Counted from the first letter of the stretch, positions 13,094 to 26,062 are shown. The stretch is 64,000 bases of DNA from Aplidium turbinatum (GCA_918807975.1 OU964921.1:36854498-36918497); one strand, 5' to 3'. The notes: generated by a model not told the origin, from the sequence alone. Numbers and translations: made by a program.

Positions 13094-14500
13094 CCCAGTC
13101 TTCGAAATTAGCATATTTTTACTTCGGCAAAAACGTTGCCGAGGCCAAACGGCAAAAGTTGAAATTGCCTCGGCAATTGCTGTGAACGTTTATTACGAAA
13201 AAATTGTAGGCTACCACAACATGTAAAACGAGAAGCGAAAAATATAATAGAGTAGTCTATCAAGACCGCATTGTTTGATTTGTTGTGATGTAATAATACC
13301 AAAAGTAGCGATAAAGCGAGCAACGCGATACCCACGCTGTTACGATAATTCATGTGAAATAACTCACGGGGGGGGGGAAGTATGTTAATTTTGGGTTGAT
13401 TCAACGTTCGAGTCAGCACAAATCGATTTAATTTTCCGACCGGTTATATTGCGTAACAACAATGCCCAATAAGAAATGACAACGACGACGTCATTTCTTA
13501 AGACGCTTGAAGCTTAAGCTTGAAGACGCAAAACTGCCCGTTCATGAACGCGCGATGTCATAGGATCGGAAGCATTACTTTTCTTTACTGCTGAAGTACC
13601 ATTTATCCAATTTTGTACTACTTTTTTAAATGGGCCCCGTAGCTTTTCTAATTCCGATTTGTTTCCGTCATAAAATTCTTTACAAATTTTATAAAATACT
13701 ACACTAACTTTTCCTTCTGTCCCCTCTGTTTCATAACCTACGGTATAGCAGGTAAATTCCACTTTTTAACTGTAGTGTATATATCTTCCTTTACCATGAT
13801 TTATGGTAAAGAACAAGCATTCGATGAAAGAATAATTTATTGCGTAACAATTAAGCCAGTATTTATAAGGTTGCAAACTTTTTTTATAGTATACATGAGC
13901 ATTGTCAGCGCATAAAATTGCACCTGTTGTTGTTACGCAACCAGACATCTATCACAAACCGCAGTTAACAAAGCTCACACTAAAGGTTAACGCATTAACC
14001 TATGGCTGGTATTCGACGTCTGTTGATGTGTGGTTCGTTGTGAAAGCGGCACGATTGTTTCTGATACAGCTGGACGAGATAACGGAAGACGAAGCGCAAT
14101 AAGAAGTAAATGCTTACAATAATTTGACGTCTACTGGCGTTGAATCAATGCAAATAGGGTGATATTTCTATAAAAGATTCAATTCTCCAGCTGGGCACGT
14201 GTCTAAGCGCCGGCGAAGTAGAAAGTAACCCAAATAAAAACATCAAGCAATAGTAAGATTGAATCAACCTCCTAGTATGGTGTGGTCTGAGAAAATTAGG
14301 GTTATTTTTATAATCTTGTGATCCTTACAATTGCTCGTGTGGTCTGAGAAAATTAGGGTTATTTTTATAATCTTGTGATCCTTACAATTGCTCGTGTGGC
14401 CTCGGCATTTTTATTGCCGAGGCTAATGTGCGATTCATGCATCTGCCTCGGCAATCACTTCGGCAATTGCTGATTGCCGAGGCTAATTTCGAAGACTGGG
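13094..14500 (-). mobile_element. TIR element with CCCAGTCTTCG ends and zinc-finger-like transposase remnant
   Basis: The left end CCCAGTCTTCGAAATTAGCA faces a 19-base complement on the right. TA dinucleotides flank both sides (13092-13093 and 14501-14502). Just inside the ends is a CGGCAATTGCCGAGGC motif. The minus-strand frame 13514-13762 contains WINGTSAVKKSNASD then SRVHERAVLRLQ, which resembles the small zinc-finger module (GT...KSN...H..S..H) of ZNF862-like hAT proteins. That link is weak. A 62-base direct duplication lies at about 14279-14400. Part of this element also occurs, inverted, within 9670-10710. Confidence 0.75.
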
Positions 14501-14739
14501 TACCAGTTACTGTCAATAAATTTCCTGGTTTCTGCCTAAAAAACTTTAAATCTTACTTGCATAGCCTAGTCTAGCGATTGTCAAACTTTTTGGACTACGG
14601 CACAGAATTTCAAAATTTACGCCACACATTGACTTAGTTGCACAAATATTTTTTTCGAAACATTGCTTTTTCATTAACTTTATGATTGAAGCTGTTACGC
14701 TGAGCAAATAAAAGAACTTCTCTCTCTCTCTTAAACCCG

Positions 14740-15058
14740 GAGCCCCGATCGCTCAGTTGGTTAACGCGTCACTTCTGGAACAAATAAGCTTCAAGATCAA
14801 GCGGCCCTGGTTTGACTCTCGGGGTGTGCGCTTGAGCAACGCACGTTAAGGACTGCTTTCCAGTCTCTATTCAGCAGCATCTAATGGATGGAATAATTCC
14901 AGGCAACAAGACTTCAACAATCGGAAACTTCACTCTGTCAATCTCGGTGACCGGGCCTGCGTCAGTGATTCAAAGCCTCTACAAGTATGCGAAACTGCCA
15001 GTATTAAGCTCTGCAAGAAGCTTTCCCAGTCCGAGGATAAAGATTCAATCAATATGTT
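14740..15058 (+). repeat. tRNA-derived SINE, copy 1
   Basis: The head CGATCGCTCAGTTGGTTAAC resembles an A box, and CTGGTTTGACTCTCGG a degenerate B box. The body (GGATGGAATAATTCC, GCCTCTACAAGTATGCGAAA) and a simple tail (ATTCAATCAAT) follow. Related copies lie at 17526, 21034, 50863 and 62258. Confidence 0.8.
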
Positions 15059-15059
15059 A

Positions 15060-17525
15060 ATCCTATACCGGTACATGACAGAAGTTACTTAAAGATAGCT
15101 TCATTTCAATTTATGTACAACAGTAAAATCATTTACTTTTGCTGTGATGTAAAAAGTGTGCCTGCTTTTGTGCACAAATAGTCATGACATTTACATCAGT
15201 TAGCAACGGTTCAATGACCAAGCGATATAAGTGGGCTAATTGCAATTATTGCATACCCTGGCAAAGTCAATGAGATGTTCAAAAAATAGTTATTGCCTCC
15301 TCACCAGAGTTGCCAGACCCAAAAATGCCAAATGCCTATAAAAAAACTGCCAAGTGTTATCGTAAGCAAATCGATCAATAAAAAAAAGTGAAATGGTCAA
15401 ATAATGTTGGTGGATGCTTTTTTCAATGTAAAAATAACATGTGCCATTGTGCTTATGTAGAATGAGCAATGGTGCAGTAGTAGTCCGGTTTTAATCCGGT
15501 GATGTCTCTGTTACCGAGGGTGGCCGGATTTGTACCGACTGCTGTCTCGCATTCGCCATCAACCTATATTCTGCAGTGCAGTTATCTTAATTCAATTGCT
15601 TAGCCTACCGTACTCTCAACGGTTTCAAGTTTTAATTAATTAGCATTGCGTCTGGCAGCACTCGCCAATGATGACTAATTTCGCCTATAAAACAGACTGG
15701 TGTGGTAATCTTCTTTCTTTTTCGATCTACGCTCTCACCACGGGAAGTCAGTGACGTTTCTGAATCCGCCTTGATCGCTTCACACGTGGCGTAATACAAG
15801 ATGTACTTTCTGATACTAACAATCTAGTGTCGTTGTCAGCCACTCTTAGTCAGAAGCATTCAACCAGCAATCCCAGTAACGTTACAGATTCACCTCCAAG
15901 TGCTGCAATCGCCTTCACACCCTGCCTCCACATCGATCTGTCTAACGCGTCTTCTCTCGTCAAGCCCACCTTGCTACTTTTCTCCTCAACTTTCCTTTTC
16001 TACGTTTTCTTGGGTCTTCCTTGTTGTCTGCAACCCTCTACTTCCACAACTCTCTACTACAAATAGTACTTTCTGGTCACAGCGATAAACCATAATTTCT
16101 TCGTGGGAAAATTGTAACATAAGATTCCCGAATCCGTTCGTCTGTATGTAATGACCGAAAAGAAACACTCTTCAGGAAACGTCTATTCGAGAATTGTAAG
16201 TTATTTCTGTAAAATTAGCTCGCGGCTATCAAAAATGGAACGCAACACCGTACGCCACTAAAACCTGTCACTACAGAACAAACTACTTAGATAAAGACGG
16301 AATTTTTGTCCAGCTAGCAAGCACTAAGCAAACAGTTAAATGTGCGACTAACTCTCAAGCAACCATTTCACGAATGAATGACCAGAATAGATATCAATAT
16401 CTCAAACTCACGTACGCAGTACTGTGACGTAATAGTGAAAGAGATTGTCACGCAATTCAAACAGGTGTTCAAAGGTGATGATGCAATATTTCATGTTTAA
16501 ACAGGTTTGACACAAGTCTTACGAACGATGGTGCAATTTTGGCTCATTTTTAGGAAAAATTCCATGACGTAAGATTCAGTAGACCTGAACAGTTTTATAT
16601 GACGTTTGATTTGTATAGAGATTGGCCGTAACACTTTCCAACGTTCTCACTACAAAATTGAGCGTTGTGATATACATACATACCATACCCAAGTTGTAAT
16701 CATACCAGTGAAACTATTCCAGTGTTGTCTCTACGATAGCCATGAAAAACTTTTTCTTGGAAACAAGTCTCCCTAAATTCACCACGCGTTTCCATTACGG
16801 AGATAACATTTCGATCTTCAAAAATAGTTTTATCAACAACCCATTTGAAACTAATGTCCGTCTGAAGATAACTTAATTCAAGAACAGTTGATTGATTTGG
16901 TGAATGATAAGGATGCAAAACTTATTTTCTGGGAGATATATTGTGACTTTTAGGTTGAAATGGCGCAGTCTTATCATGGTACAGTATTGCAAAGATGGCA
17001 CTAAAACTGCTGATTCCATTTCCAACAACTTACAAATGTGAAACAGCATTTTCAACACTAGGCTACTCGCTACCAAAACAAACAGCCAACAGCTAACCAC
17101 ATCTTCTTTGACTGTCCTATGTAGCCTATTGCCCTCCCAAAGGAATAACAGGCTTCCGAAAACTTGATAGGCTAGCCTACCTGACGAAAAATTGGCTCCG
17201 AGTCCTTCCACTCGGCTGATCACAAACTTTCTGCTTCATCTAGCCTACGACGACGACGAGAAAAATAAAAGCTCGAAACAGGTTGGATGTGATGCATGAT
17301 ATGAAAGCCGCATTGTGTAAAACACAACCTAACGTAGAAAAACTGATAACATCTAAGCAGGTGCACCCATCTCCTTGACGAGTGAATTTCTAATACCGGT
17401 AGCCTAACAAATGATCGACTGATTAGGCCTACGCTATTTACCATTTTTGTGGAAATTTGCCTTATTTTATGGTGGACCGTTGAGTTATTGAAAAGGTAAT
17501 TAGCTTGAAAAGGTACCTTGAAAAC
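15060..17525. other. Intergenic stretch with one dispersed repeat
   Basis: I find no supported gene here. The segment of about 16073-16605 is an inverted relative of 46490-46985, where it lies inside a piggyBac-like element. The first part (15300-15370) resembles decayed CAGAGTTGCCAGACC-type hAT ends. Hydrophobic frames near 15830-16090 are low-complexity and show no homology I recognise. Confidence 0.5.
16073..16605. repeat. Dispersed repeat, copy 1 (related to 46490-46985)
   Basis: Shared stretches include TCACAGCGATAAACCATAAT with CACGAAGAGATTATGGTTTA in reverse, TCTGTATGTAATGACCGAAA, and TTGCACCATCGTTCGTAAGA. The two copies are inverted relative to each other and diverged. The class is unknown and no coding frame is recognised. 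Confidence 0.7.
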
Positions 17526-20128
17526 AAGCGTTCTCAGTGCGCGCCAGGTTAACTCAGTGGTAAAGTGGCGCTAGTTTGGCTCTCGGACTGGGGGTGTGCG
17601 TATGAGCAACACATTTCAGAGTTAGGCTACTTTTTATTCAGCGGTAGCCTACCAAGTGGATGGAATAATTTCCCGGCAACAACATTTCAATAATCAGAAA
17701 TTTTACTCTGTTGATCTTGGTTACCGGACCTGCATCAAAAACCTCTATAGCCTAAGTATGGGAAACTACCAATAATAACTAGGGCCCGCAAAAATCAATA
17801 AAATCAAAAATTTTTAAGGACCTTTTCTGTCCACGAATCAAAGAATAAAGTTGTTTTCAGCACCTAAGGGACTGTTTCTAAAAAGTTTATAGGTCAAAAT
17901 TAAAGTCAAAGTTTGTCAAATGATGGTTTTTGACAAAATTTTTGTGTTTTTTGAGAGTATAGGCTACTTTTTGTCAACATCCTCATGGAAGCATTTTAAA
18001 TCAGAAACTGCAACACAACTAAACCATATTAATTCATAAAAGCAGGGAATGTGTCACAATGCCCACTTGGATCAGCAGTAGCTTTTATCACAAATTGTCC
18101 ATTGGTTATTCATTGTTAGCCTACGTATTTAAATAATTCTTATAAAACACTTCCTCTTCACAAACGTAGTCTTTTCGAAGATCAACAGTTTGGATTTTAG
18201 AAACAGCCTACTGACATTCTGTAACACAAAAATGCCTAAGCAAGTTAAATCGTCTTCAGATTTAGACCTTTGTCGATATTTTTCTGATGATTTTAATTTT
18301 CTATGGGGAGAAAATCGAGACAAAGTTCCCTTTTCACAAGGAAAAAATAACACAAGCTACCTCAATCTGTCGAAAAAAAAGACACAGTTTTTATAATCCA
18401 TAAAACACCTAAAACATTACGCTTGGGTCAGAATACACCTTTTGCACATTCAAAATCACCAGAGCATGACGTTTGAGTTACGCGGAGTCTGAGAGTTCAG
18501 AATCGCTTGTTTTCTACGGTTTATGAAGGCGTTTCTTGTTATTGCAAGCAAGCGTGAGGTCGCTGGCTGGTTAAAGTAAATTTTTTGTGTTTATGAATTG
18601 TTGTAGGTTATCGGTACACTTCAGTTCTTGTTCGTTTTAATCATCGTGTTGGCTAACAGACTGGGAAAGGCAATTTAGGACGGCCATTGTGGAGCATGTG
18701 CATTTTGACCGGGAATTATGGATCACGTTAGTGGTACCTTGTCTTGCAACATTTTATTTTCATTTTGCATAACATATGCAACAAACCAACCACACTTCAT
18801 TGGTGATGCCAAGCATAGTCACTGGTATTTTCCTGTCAAAGATATGAAATTGACGAATTTTTTTTATGGCCCGCTCTCATACATGAATGCGATGGCGTGC
18901 AATACTTCGTGTATTCAACACTTCGTCTTCACTCATTTGAGGCTTACCTAGGAAGGGTGAGATATTCAAATGTAGACCAATACCATGTATGCTAAATGTT
19001 TTTCTATAAGAAACCCTTTATCGGCCATAACAGCATCATTGAAGTGCAGTTCATTAGCAGCTATTTTCTGCTTCAAAAGGTGAAAAATCCACTCCTCTGA
19101 CATATTTCTTTGTCACTTACATTACCAGTGTACAACTGAGATACAAACATAATATCCCCATTTCTTGGATCAACTCCCACTAATCTAATGCCTTTGTAGT
19201 GTTCGTACTTTTATAGTTCGAGTACGTTTGCGACTGACGGTGAAGTGATCGAGCATGGTGTTTCGAGACGTAGCCTACTTCAGTGCAGTCGATGACGATC
19301 ATGGTGCTTGGGTAGCCTATTCCTTTTTGAAGTCTGGCTTCATAGCTGCTATGATAACATCACGATGACGGAATATGTTCAAACTAATCAACCTTACATA
19401 CATGAGATGCATTCATGAATGAAAAGTACGGTGTACAGTACCGTACGAATGCAGAACTAATACCAAACCTTGTGCTTAAGTCTGTATAAAACAAACCCAG
19501 GCGAAGCTTCATCAACACCACGAAAAAATCAATCTTCCATCGCTAGTCTATGTAGCCTAGATGCAGTGCTCCTGTATCATTTTGAGGTATTTCGAAAGTA
19601 GCATCGTCATCAAGTTCTGCATCAACATTTTGATTTGCATGCTTAGCTTTTGAAGCTGTATATAATACAGGAAATTCTTCCTATCTTTGCCTGGCAAGAT
19701 CGCTTCCAATACAGTAAAGAACTGGTCGAAGGTTAACACTTCTGTAGCCTAAGTTTACAACGTAAAAAGAGTTTTATTTTCTGGAAAATTATACTGAAAC
19801 AATGATACACGCCTGTAAAGACCAAAAAACAACAGCTTAAGCAAACGTTAAACAATTTATTCGCCTGCAAACCACGCCACTAACCCTATCACACAGCATT
19901 GCAAACAGCAGCTAGTCGTTCACGACTCCAACGTCACGCTCCGTTGGTTTGTTATGCAAAAGGTCTATTCGACAAATATGTTTGGCTATGTTTGGGTAAC
20001 TGGTATCAATTTAAGAAAAAACTGCGGCCTCTACAAATAAAAAATTTCGGTAAAAATTTTTAGGTGAAAACAAAAATGGCCCTAGTAATAACTTATCAAA
20101 GGCTTAGTTAGTCAAGTCAAATTTTTTG
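17526..20128 (+). repeat. tRNA-derived SINE, copy 2, split by a DNA transposon
   Basis: The SINE head and body run from 17526 to 17780, and the 3' part (TATCAAAGGCTTAGTTAGTC) resumes at 20094. The sequence between is the DDE_Tnp_4 element. This copy also carries TAGCCTA-like insertions relative to the other copies, for example after CCTCTA. Confidence 0.75.
17781..20085 (-). mobile_element. DDE_Tnp_4 (ISL2EU-like) DNA transposon relic
   Basis: The ends are AGGGCC... and ...GGCCCTAG, and taataact is repeated directly at 17773-17780 and 20086-20093. On the minus strand, pieces of a transposase of the DDE_Tnp_4 family can be read in the right order: DLSTRFGISSAFV near 19460, MIVIDCTEV near 19300, NGDIMFVSQLYTGNVSDKEI near 19130, DAVMADKGFLIEKHL near 19030. 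They lie in different frames with stops, so the gene is a pseudogene. The insertion splits a SINE, so it is younger than that SINE. The 8-bp duplication is longer than I would expect for ISL2EU. The end assignment could be off by two bases. Confidence 0.8.
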
Positions 20129-21033
20129 TTTCAACAGCGCCACATATTAGTTCAATTTAATTTATTTTTCTTTGTCGGAAAACAACAGCAATGATAAAGT
20201 TACCAATAGGCCTAGTTTATGGGAATAAAACCAACAAAGGGAAACGGCGGCAAAACCAAAGAAGTTTAAAACGTGCATGCGATGTAAATTTAAAGGATAC
20301 GTCGATGAAAGTAAATTTAAGCACGGCTATCAAACCTAACAGTTTAAAATAGATGAATTAGTTGAAAGAATCAGCTGCCTCCACATAAAGCAACTGCCTC
20401 CACCTAAAGCAACTGGCGGTCTGACAGTTGATGAAGCCATGCGGGGACGACTGAATCTTGCAACCAATACAAATAAAGAAAACCAAAAACACGAGCATTT
20501 AAGAATAAACGCATGGTGAGCTTATTATAAGTTACGAAAAACTATGTACAGTGTTTCGTTTTTAAATAAAATGAAGTGAAGTGTTCGCAGCAACGACAGT
20601 GGTGCAGTTTTAAAATAGGAATTGATTACTGATGAGTTCAGGAATATACACTAAGTTAATTATTGTTTGAGCATGATATTAAAGTGATGATCATGAATGA
20701 TGAAAAATGTAGTGAAGAAGATATGAAAATAGTTTTGATGGCATGCGGGTGACTTCGGTATCGTAGAGGGATGGAGTTTCTTGGCGTTTTTCAACCGTGC
20801 TCTTGACAAACAAATCTACACAACAAACAGAGAGTCAAAATGTTCTTAGAACAAGTACAATATACGTAGTTCGGCTAATTAAAGGCGTATTGCGTTGGTA
20901 ACATATTAAATCGTTGTAACTTATTAGCATCTAATAGCAGCCTATTAATTAACAATTCAACAACAATTAAGAAACAAGCAGAGTAAATATCCGAGGATAA
21001 GGTTTCAAAACCAAGCATCCAAGTGTTGCTTTT
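20129..21033. other. Gene-less AT-rich stretch
   Basis: No coding exon or repeat shared with the window was recognised. A short direct repeat (AGCAACTGCCTCCACCTAAA type) sits near 20385-20412. Confidence 0.4.
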
Positions 21034-21121
21034 AAAGCCTCTACAATTATGCGAAACTGCAAGGATTAAGCTCTGCAAGAAGCTTTACCAGTCCGAGGAC
21101 AAGATTCAATCAATCAATCAA
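21034..21121 (+). repeat. SINE 3' fragment, copy 3
   Basis: It matches the 3' third of the SINE at 14740-15058 (AAGCCTCTACAATTATGCGA, GCTCTGCAAGAAGCTTTACC) and ends in an ATTCAATCAATCAATCAAT tail. The head is missing. Confidence 0.75.
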
Positions 21122-21455
21122 TTTGCATTTGAGAAGTTTGCAAGCACTGTGCGGAAATTATTTGGTACCTGGCAACACTTAATTTGGGAGCGTTGCCAAA
21201 TTGGTTGTTTTCCCTGAAATTTGAGCTTGTGAATTTTGAAAGCCTTTTTTTTAAGGCTGTGGCTATATTTACACTATATATATAGTCAGGGTTGGAAGTC
21301 GTTAGTCAAAAAGCAATGACTATTTCATTATTCAATAGTGCCCAAAAAGCAACGACTCTTCGCTATCGATACTTAAAAAAGCAATGGAAAACTTCAAGGA
21401 AAACTTTTGCAAGTGCTGTAGCCTATTATAGCACACAATCACTAATTATTGGTGG

Positions 21456-23237
21456 TTGGTCAATTCCTGGCTGAATTGTGAGAAACCTAGAAGTGGAACA
21501 GTCTACTCACAAATGTGTACAACCCGTCGTGCTTTCAAGTATGCACTTCGCAGGTGCAAGAATAAAAAAGAACAACATCAAGCAGATGCCTTGGCAAAGG
21601 ACTTTATTGCTGGCTGCCCATCTAATCAATTCTGGACACGCATTAGAAAACACAAAATTCACCCACCTCTTTCGTTAACAGTTGGTGGGGCAACAGGCAG
21701 TGCTGATATTGCCAGTATGTGGGGAAATCATTACAGCAAGCACCTCAACTCTGTGCAGCCTCAATACCATGCCAAAAATTTAGTTGAAAGTAACATAACA
21801 AATGCCTGTAAATATGTTGACTGTAATCAGTACTTGTGTAATGTGGATGTGGTTAAAATGCTGTGCAAGAAGCTATGTTTAAATAAATCTACTGGCCATG
21901 ATAAGATTTCTGCTGAACATATTCTCTATTCTCATCCTGTAATTTTCCTGTATCTCAGTCTCTTCTTCAATATGTGTATTTTTCATGGATTTGTGCCTAA
22001 CAATTTCATGTATACTGTGATTTTGCCTATGGTAAAAAGTAACAAAGGAGACATTACTAGCACTGCCAACTATAGACCAATTGCAATTGCTACAATCATA
22101 TCAAAGATTTTTGAGTATTTTATTCTTCATTGTATCGAGCCACTGTTGAGTAGTTCTGACAACCAATTTGGTTTTAAGGCTAAGCATAGCACAGATATGT
22201 GTGTTTACCTGCTAAAGCAGACCATTTCTCATTATGTTAAGCATGGAACCCCTGTGTATTCTGTATTTTTAGACTCGTCCAAAGCGTTTGACAGAGTGAA
22301 TCACTCTTTGCTGTTTTCAAAGCTGATTGAACGGTCTGTTCCCATATTGTTTGTACGTTTATTGTTATTCTGGTACGCCAATCAATGTATGACAGTAAAG
22401 TGGGGAGGTCAATTCTCCCAGCCATTCCATGTGTCTAATGGGGTGAGACAGGGTGGTGTATTAAGTCCATATTTTTTTGCTTTGTACATGAATGATTTGT
22501 CGTGTGAGCTGAATAACCTTGCCGTAGGATGCTATGTTAGGAATTCCTGCCTTAATCACATTATTTATGCAGATGATGTATGTTGTTTTGCACCCAGTAT
22601 TAAGGGCCTGCAAAGAATTATTGATGTGTGCCAGCAGTATGCTATGTTGCATGACATTATATTTAATTGTAATAAAACTGTTGGAGTTATGTTCAAAACT
22701 AAGTTCTTAAAACTTGATTTCCAACCGTTTGTTTATCTGGGTGATGAATGTATTCGTTTTGAAACGACAGTAAAGTACTTGGGCATTGTGATTAACAACA
22801 TGCTGTCTGATGATGAAGACATGAAAAGACAGCTCCGGTCACTTTACTGCTCTGGCAATATGCTGAGAGCAAGATTCTCCAGGTGTTCTACCACTGTCAA
22901 AAACGTATTATTTCGATCCTACTGTATGCCAATGTATGGATCTCAGCTGTGGTGTAAATATTTTTCGTACAGTATCAATCGTCTACGTGTAGCGTATAAT
23001 AACAGCTATAGAATTACATTTCATCTTCCGAGACGTATAAGTATAAGCTCTGTGATGGTAACTAACAAAATTACGACGTTTCATGCTCTCCTTCGTAAAA
23101 GTATATATAAATTTACTGATCGCTGCTTTAACACATCGAATACGTGGATTCAGCATTTGATGAATTCCGAGTGTTATCATCAATCTGCTTTCTTCCAGCA
23201 TCGTGATCGTGCTCTCCAGCCTGAAACTTGTGCTTAA
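21456..23237 (+). CDS. LINE reverse transcriptase (non-LTR, jockey/CR1-like), 5'-truncated copy
   Basis: A 593-codon open frame carries RT blocks in order: NYRPIAIATIISKIFE, FGFKAKHSTDMCVYLLKQTI, SVFLDSSKAFDRVNHSLLFS (first catalytic Asp), NGVRQGGVLSPYFFALYMND, and IIYADDVCCFAPS (YADD catalytic pair). A C-terminal region follows with VKYLGIVINNMLSDDEDMKR and LRVAYNNSYR. The apurinic endonuclease domain expected upstream is absent. The sequence before PRSGTVYSQM quickly loses homology, so the copy is 5'-truncated and the annotated start is only the edge of the open frame. The frame is intact to its stop, suggesting a fairly recent insertion. The clade is uncertain. Confidence 0.9.
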   Translation: MVNSWLNCEKPRSGTVYSQMCTTRRAFKYALRRCKNKKEQHQADALAKDFIAGCPSNQFWTRIRKHKIHPPLSLTVGGATGSADIASMWGNHYSKHLNSVQPQYHAKNLVESNITNACKYVDCNQYLCNVDVVKMLCKKLCLNKSTGHDKISAEHILYSHPVIFLYLSLFFNMCIFHGFVPNNFMYTVILPMVKSNKGDITSTANYRPIAIATIISKIFEYFILHCIEPLLSSSDNQFGFKAKHSTDMCVYLLKQTISHYVKHGTPVYSVFLDSSKAFDRVNHSLLFSKLIERSVPILFVRLLLFWYANQCMTVKWGGQFSQPFHVSNGVRQGGVLSPYFFALYMNDLSCELNNLAVGCYVRNSCLNHIIYADDVCCFAPSIKGLQRIIDVCQQYAMLHDIIFNCNKTVGVMFKTKFLKLDFQPFVYLGDECIRFETTVKYLGIVINNMLSDDEDMKRQLRSLYCSGNMLRARFSRCSTTVKNVLFRSYCMPMYGSQLWCKYFSYSINRLRVAYNNSYRITFHLPRRISISSVMVTNKITTFHALLRKSIYKFTDRCFNTSNTWIQHLMNSECYHQSAFFQHRDRALQPETCA

Positions 23238-23605
23238 TATTTGTGTAGTACCGATAGCTGCTAGGCCTACTCGATTTCTGTGTGGTGTTGTATTTCGTTT
23301 TCTTTGTGTGTTTGTATCCTATGGACCAATTCTACTTGTGTCTGAAACAAAATCCAAATAAATTCTTGGTCGTTGGTTTGAATCTTCATCCTCGGCTTAC
23401 TCAGTCTGAGAATGCAGATTCAAACCAACAGTAGTTGTTTTTCAATCTCAGTGGCGAACCCTTTTTATTCAATGAAGTAGTGTGCCTGCCTCTGCACACT
23501 AGTGTGTATGAATGTGTAGTTAGATTTACTGTGATGGGGTGGTGGCTGACTAGATGACTGCTTATGGTCTTTCGCTACCATCCTGATTGCGCCATAATCT
23601 AACCA
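23238..23605 (+). repeat. LINE 3' UTR with shared tail
   Basis: The stretch after the RT stop contains AAATAAATTC near 23357, a short hairpin (GTTGGTTTGAATCTTCATCC with GCAGATTCAAACCAACAG) and the tail motif TATGGTCTTTCGCTACCATC at 23564-23583. The tail recurs at 7314 and 57061. Confidence 0.6.
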
Positions 23606-23950
23606 ACAGTTGTACAATGCATTGTTTTGACAATTATCATACATTTTACTCTGATTATTTGTTAATATATGGCGCTGTTAATGTAGCGGCCAGTTTCCTT
23701 TGCTCCCTTTTTTGTTTTGTTGGTGCTCTCTACCGCCTTCCGCAAGGCACGCCTGACGCCTTGTAGATTTCAATAAATTTAGTTTTTGGGTTTTTGTCCG
23801 CCATGGAAAGAGTACTGTAAGTAAATGTGTGTTTTAATCTTTTAATATTGTTTTTATGTTTCAGCACTGGAACATTGTTAAATTTAAATCAGTTTTTGAT
23901 CACCTGCTGAAAGACACAATTAATTTGTCATAAACGCCATTGTTGGCTAT

Positions 23951-25173
23951 TGTAAGATATTTTCTCCTCACTGCATAAGTTTTGAAGTTTACGTGTTTAC
24001 GAGTGGCAATATATTGACGAATGCCCTTCTTTGACGGCATAGTAGCTTTCTCCTGGCGATTGATCAACCGTAATTGATGTACTGGAAAGTTGCTTAGCTT
24101 AAAACAATATAGAAAAAACACTTTATTTTGGAAAACATTTTGGTGATTTCATATGCCCTTGCAAAACACGGTGGCTCCAAGTTTATTGTGACGTAACGAT
24201 TTATTGAAATCATCGTCCCTTGGGATCTTAGTTTATCGCGTACGGAAACAACATTCCGTGATTCATGGAAAATATTGTGTTCGATTTGTTGCTTCTTTAT
24301 TATAATTTGGGAACTTCAAAACATGTAAAAATTTATCTTAAATAAGCCCACTTGTGCCTGAAATATTATCAGACAGTTTGTAGCCAACGTTGGGCAAAAG
24401 TTCTGTTCATCTGTGAACTTGGGTTGTTTTGTCAGCCAGTTCGGACTTATTTAGTAAGTCGAGATTTGTAGAATTCGGGCAAGCAGCTTTAAAGAGATTG
24501 CTTCATGTGAGTACCGTACAAATTGATTGCTAATTTGTAAATTTAGCCTTTGCTACTGTATGTGTTAATAGTCTGACGTATCTAAGCTGAACATATCTAT
24601 CACTATCAGTTTTGTACGCGCTGTGTTCACTTGTAAAAGGGCTTACTTAATGACACAGCTTTATTGTGCATGATCTACGTATTTTCGACGTATCGTAACG
24701 CGTTAATTTCATTTGTTATAGCTGAATTGTAACCGCATTGGAATCCTGTGTAAAGAATTTCAGACTGTTGCTGTTGTCGCAATTCACCGGCTTACTTGGC
24801 AAAAATTGGTATGGACATTTTAATTATGTGGAATTTATTGCTGATTTAATTCACAATATCTGTCCGTAAAGCGCTAAAGGTCGACGCATATTCACGATGG
24901 ATGTAGCAATGTAAAAAACTCACATTAATCATTATTGCCTTGTACTGTAGTTTTAGGCAAATGCGTGATTTGTGCTTTTATGTTATTTCAGAAAACGACT
25001 TCTTTGATCACACTCCTGTTCTGATCACTCGGGATTGTGGTTTGAGAGACTGTTGGCAAAAACGTCAAGTATCATTGTTATTTCGCTCCAATTTAATAAA
25101 CCATTTCCATCTATATTCGACAACAGTCGGATTGCCTTTGCGGTCGAGCCTAGTGATAGAGGATAATATCACA
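23951..25173 (+). repeat. 5' LTR of the BEL/Pao element
   Basis: It is 1223 bases long and starts TGTAAGATATTTTCTCC and ends GGATAATATCACA. No difference from the 3' copy was noticed on reading. Confidence 0.93.
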
Positions 25174-26062
25174 TTAGTTTTCAATTTTCTGCCGTGGGTC
25201 GGCAATAGTTTTTCTTGTTTCTTATTGCCTGTGGTAGACAATATTTAGTTTCTCGTCCCCTAAAGTCGGCACACTAGTTTTCTGGTTTCTTTTGCCTATT
25301 TCGCAAATTATTTCTAGTGTCTTTGCTGACAATCTGACCACTGTTTTACAAATTACATATCAAGAAACTGTCCCTGGATAGGTGATTTTTAGGCTTCCCA
25401 TTCCTTTGTTACTTTATTATCCTTCGTAGACTTGTGCCAATATTTGCTGTTGATTACTTCTCATCTTCTACATTGAAACTTTCAGCACTACTGTAAATAA
25501 CGATGTCTCAAACAACAGAAACTCCAAATGAGCAGGAAAATCCATCTTCTGAGGAAACCCAGAACCTTCCATCGGTTTCAGCGTCGGTTTCGCCGGAAAC
25601 TCATCATGTCGAGGAATTCTCTCCTGACAAAGCAACGCGAGAAGACAAAAGGTTAGCCTCTTGGTTCGTTTTGTGCCAGAAAGCTGCAAAAGCTAAGAGT
25701 CTTGTAGAATTTAAAAACGCTGAAGAGTCGTTTCAGCGAGTTTATGACCGGCTGTTACCAATGATGGAGGCTCACTTAAAAACTTTTAAATACGCAAATG
25801 ATGAGTTTTGCGAACTAGAGGCGATGAAGCAGGCTTGGATTCAAAGGAAATTAGACATTAGCGTTGCTCGAGCAGAACTGAGCGCCGAACCCGAGCCGCA
25901 TGTCGAACGTTCAGCTTTGCGAGAAACGCCAGCGGCGAGTGTGGTGTATAGTCGCCGATCGAAGAGGTCTAGCCGCTCTCGCTCTTCCTGTAGCACGTCT
26001 GTCAGTGAAAGGCAGAGAACGGAGGCGGCACTAGCCAAGAAACTTGCCTTTCACTGACAGAC

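Noticed and set aside
15827-16088. Hydrophobic Ser/Leu-rich overlapping frames
   Set aside because: Two frames of the same C/T-rich stretch look equally coding, the usual sign of composition and not a gene.
18718-18951. 77-codon plus-strand frame in the DDE_Tnp_4 element
   Set aside because: It lies downstream of the minus-strand transposase and has no matching domain.
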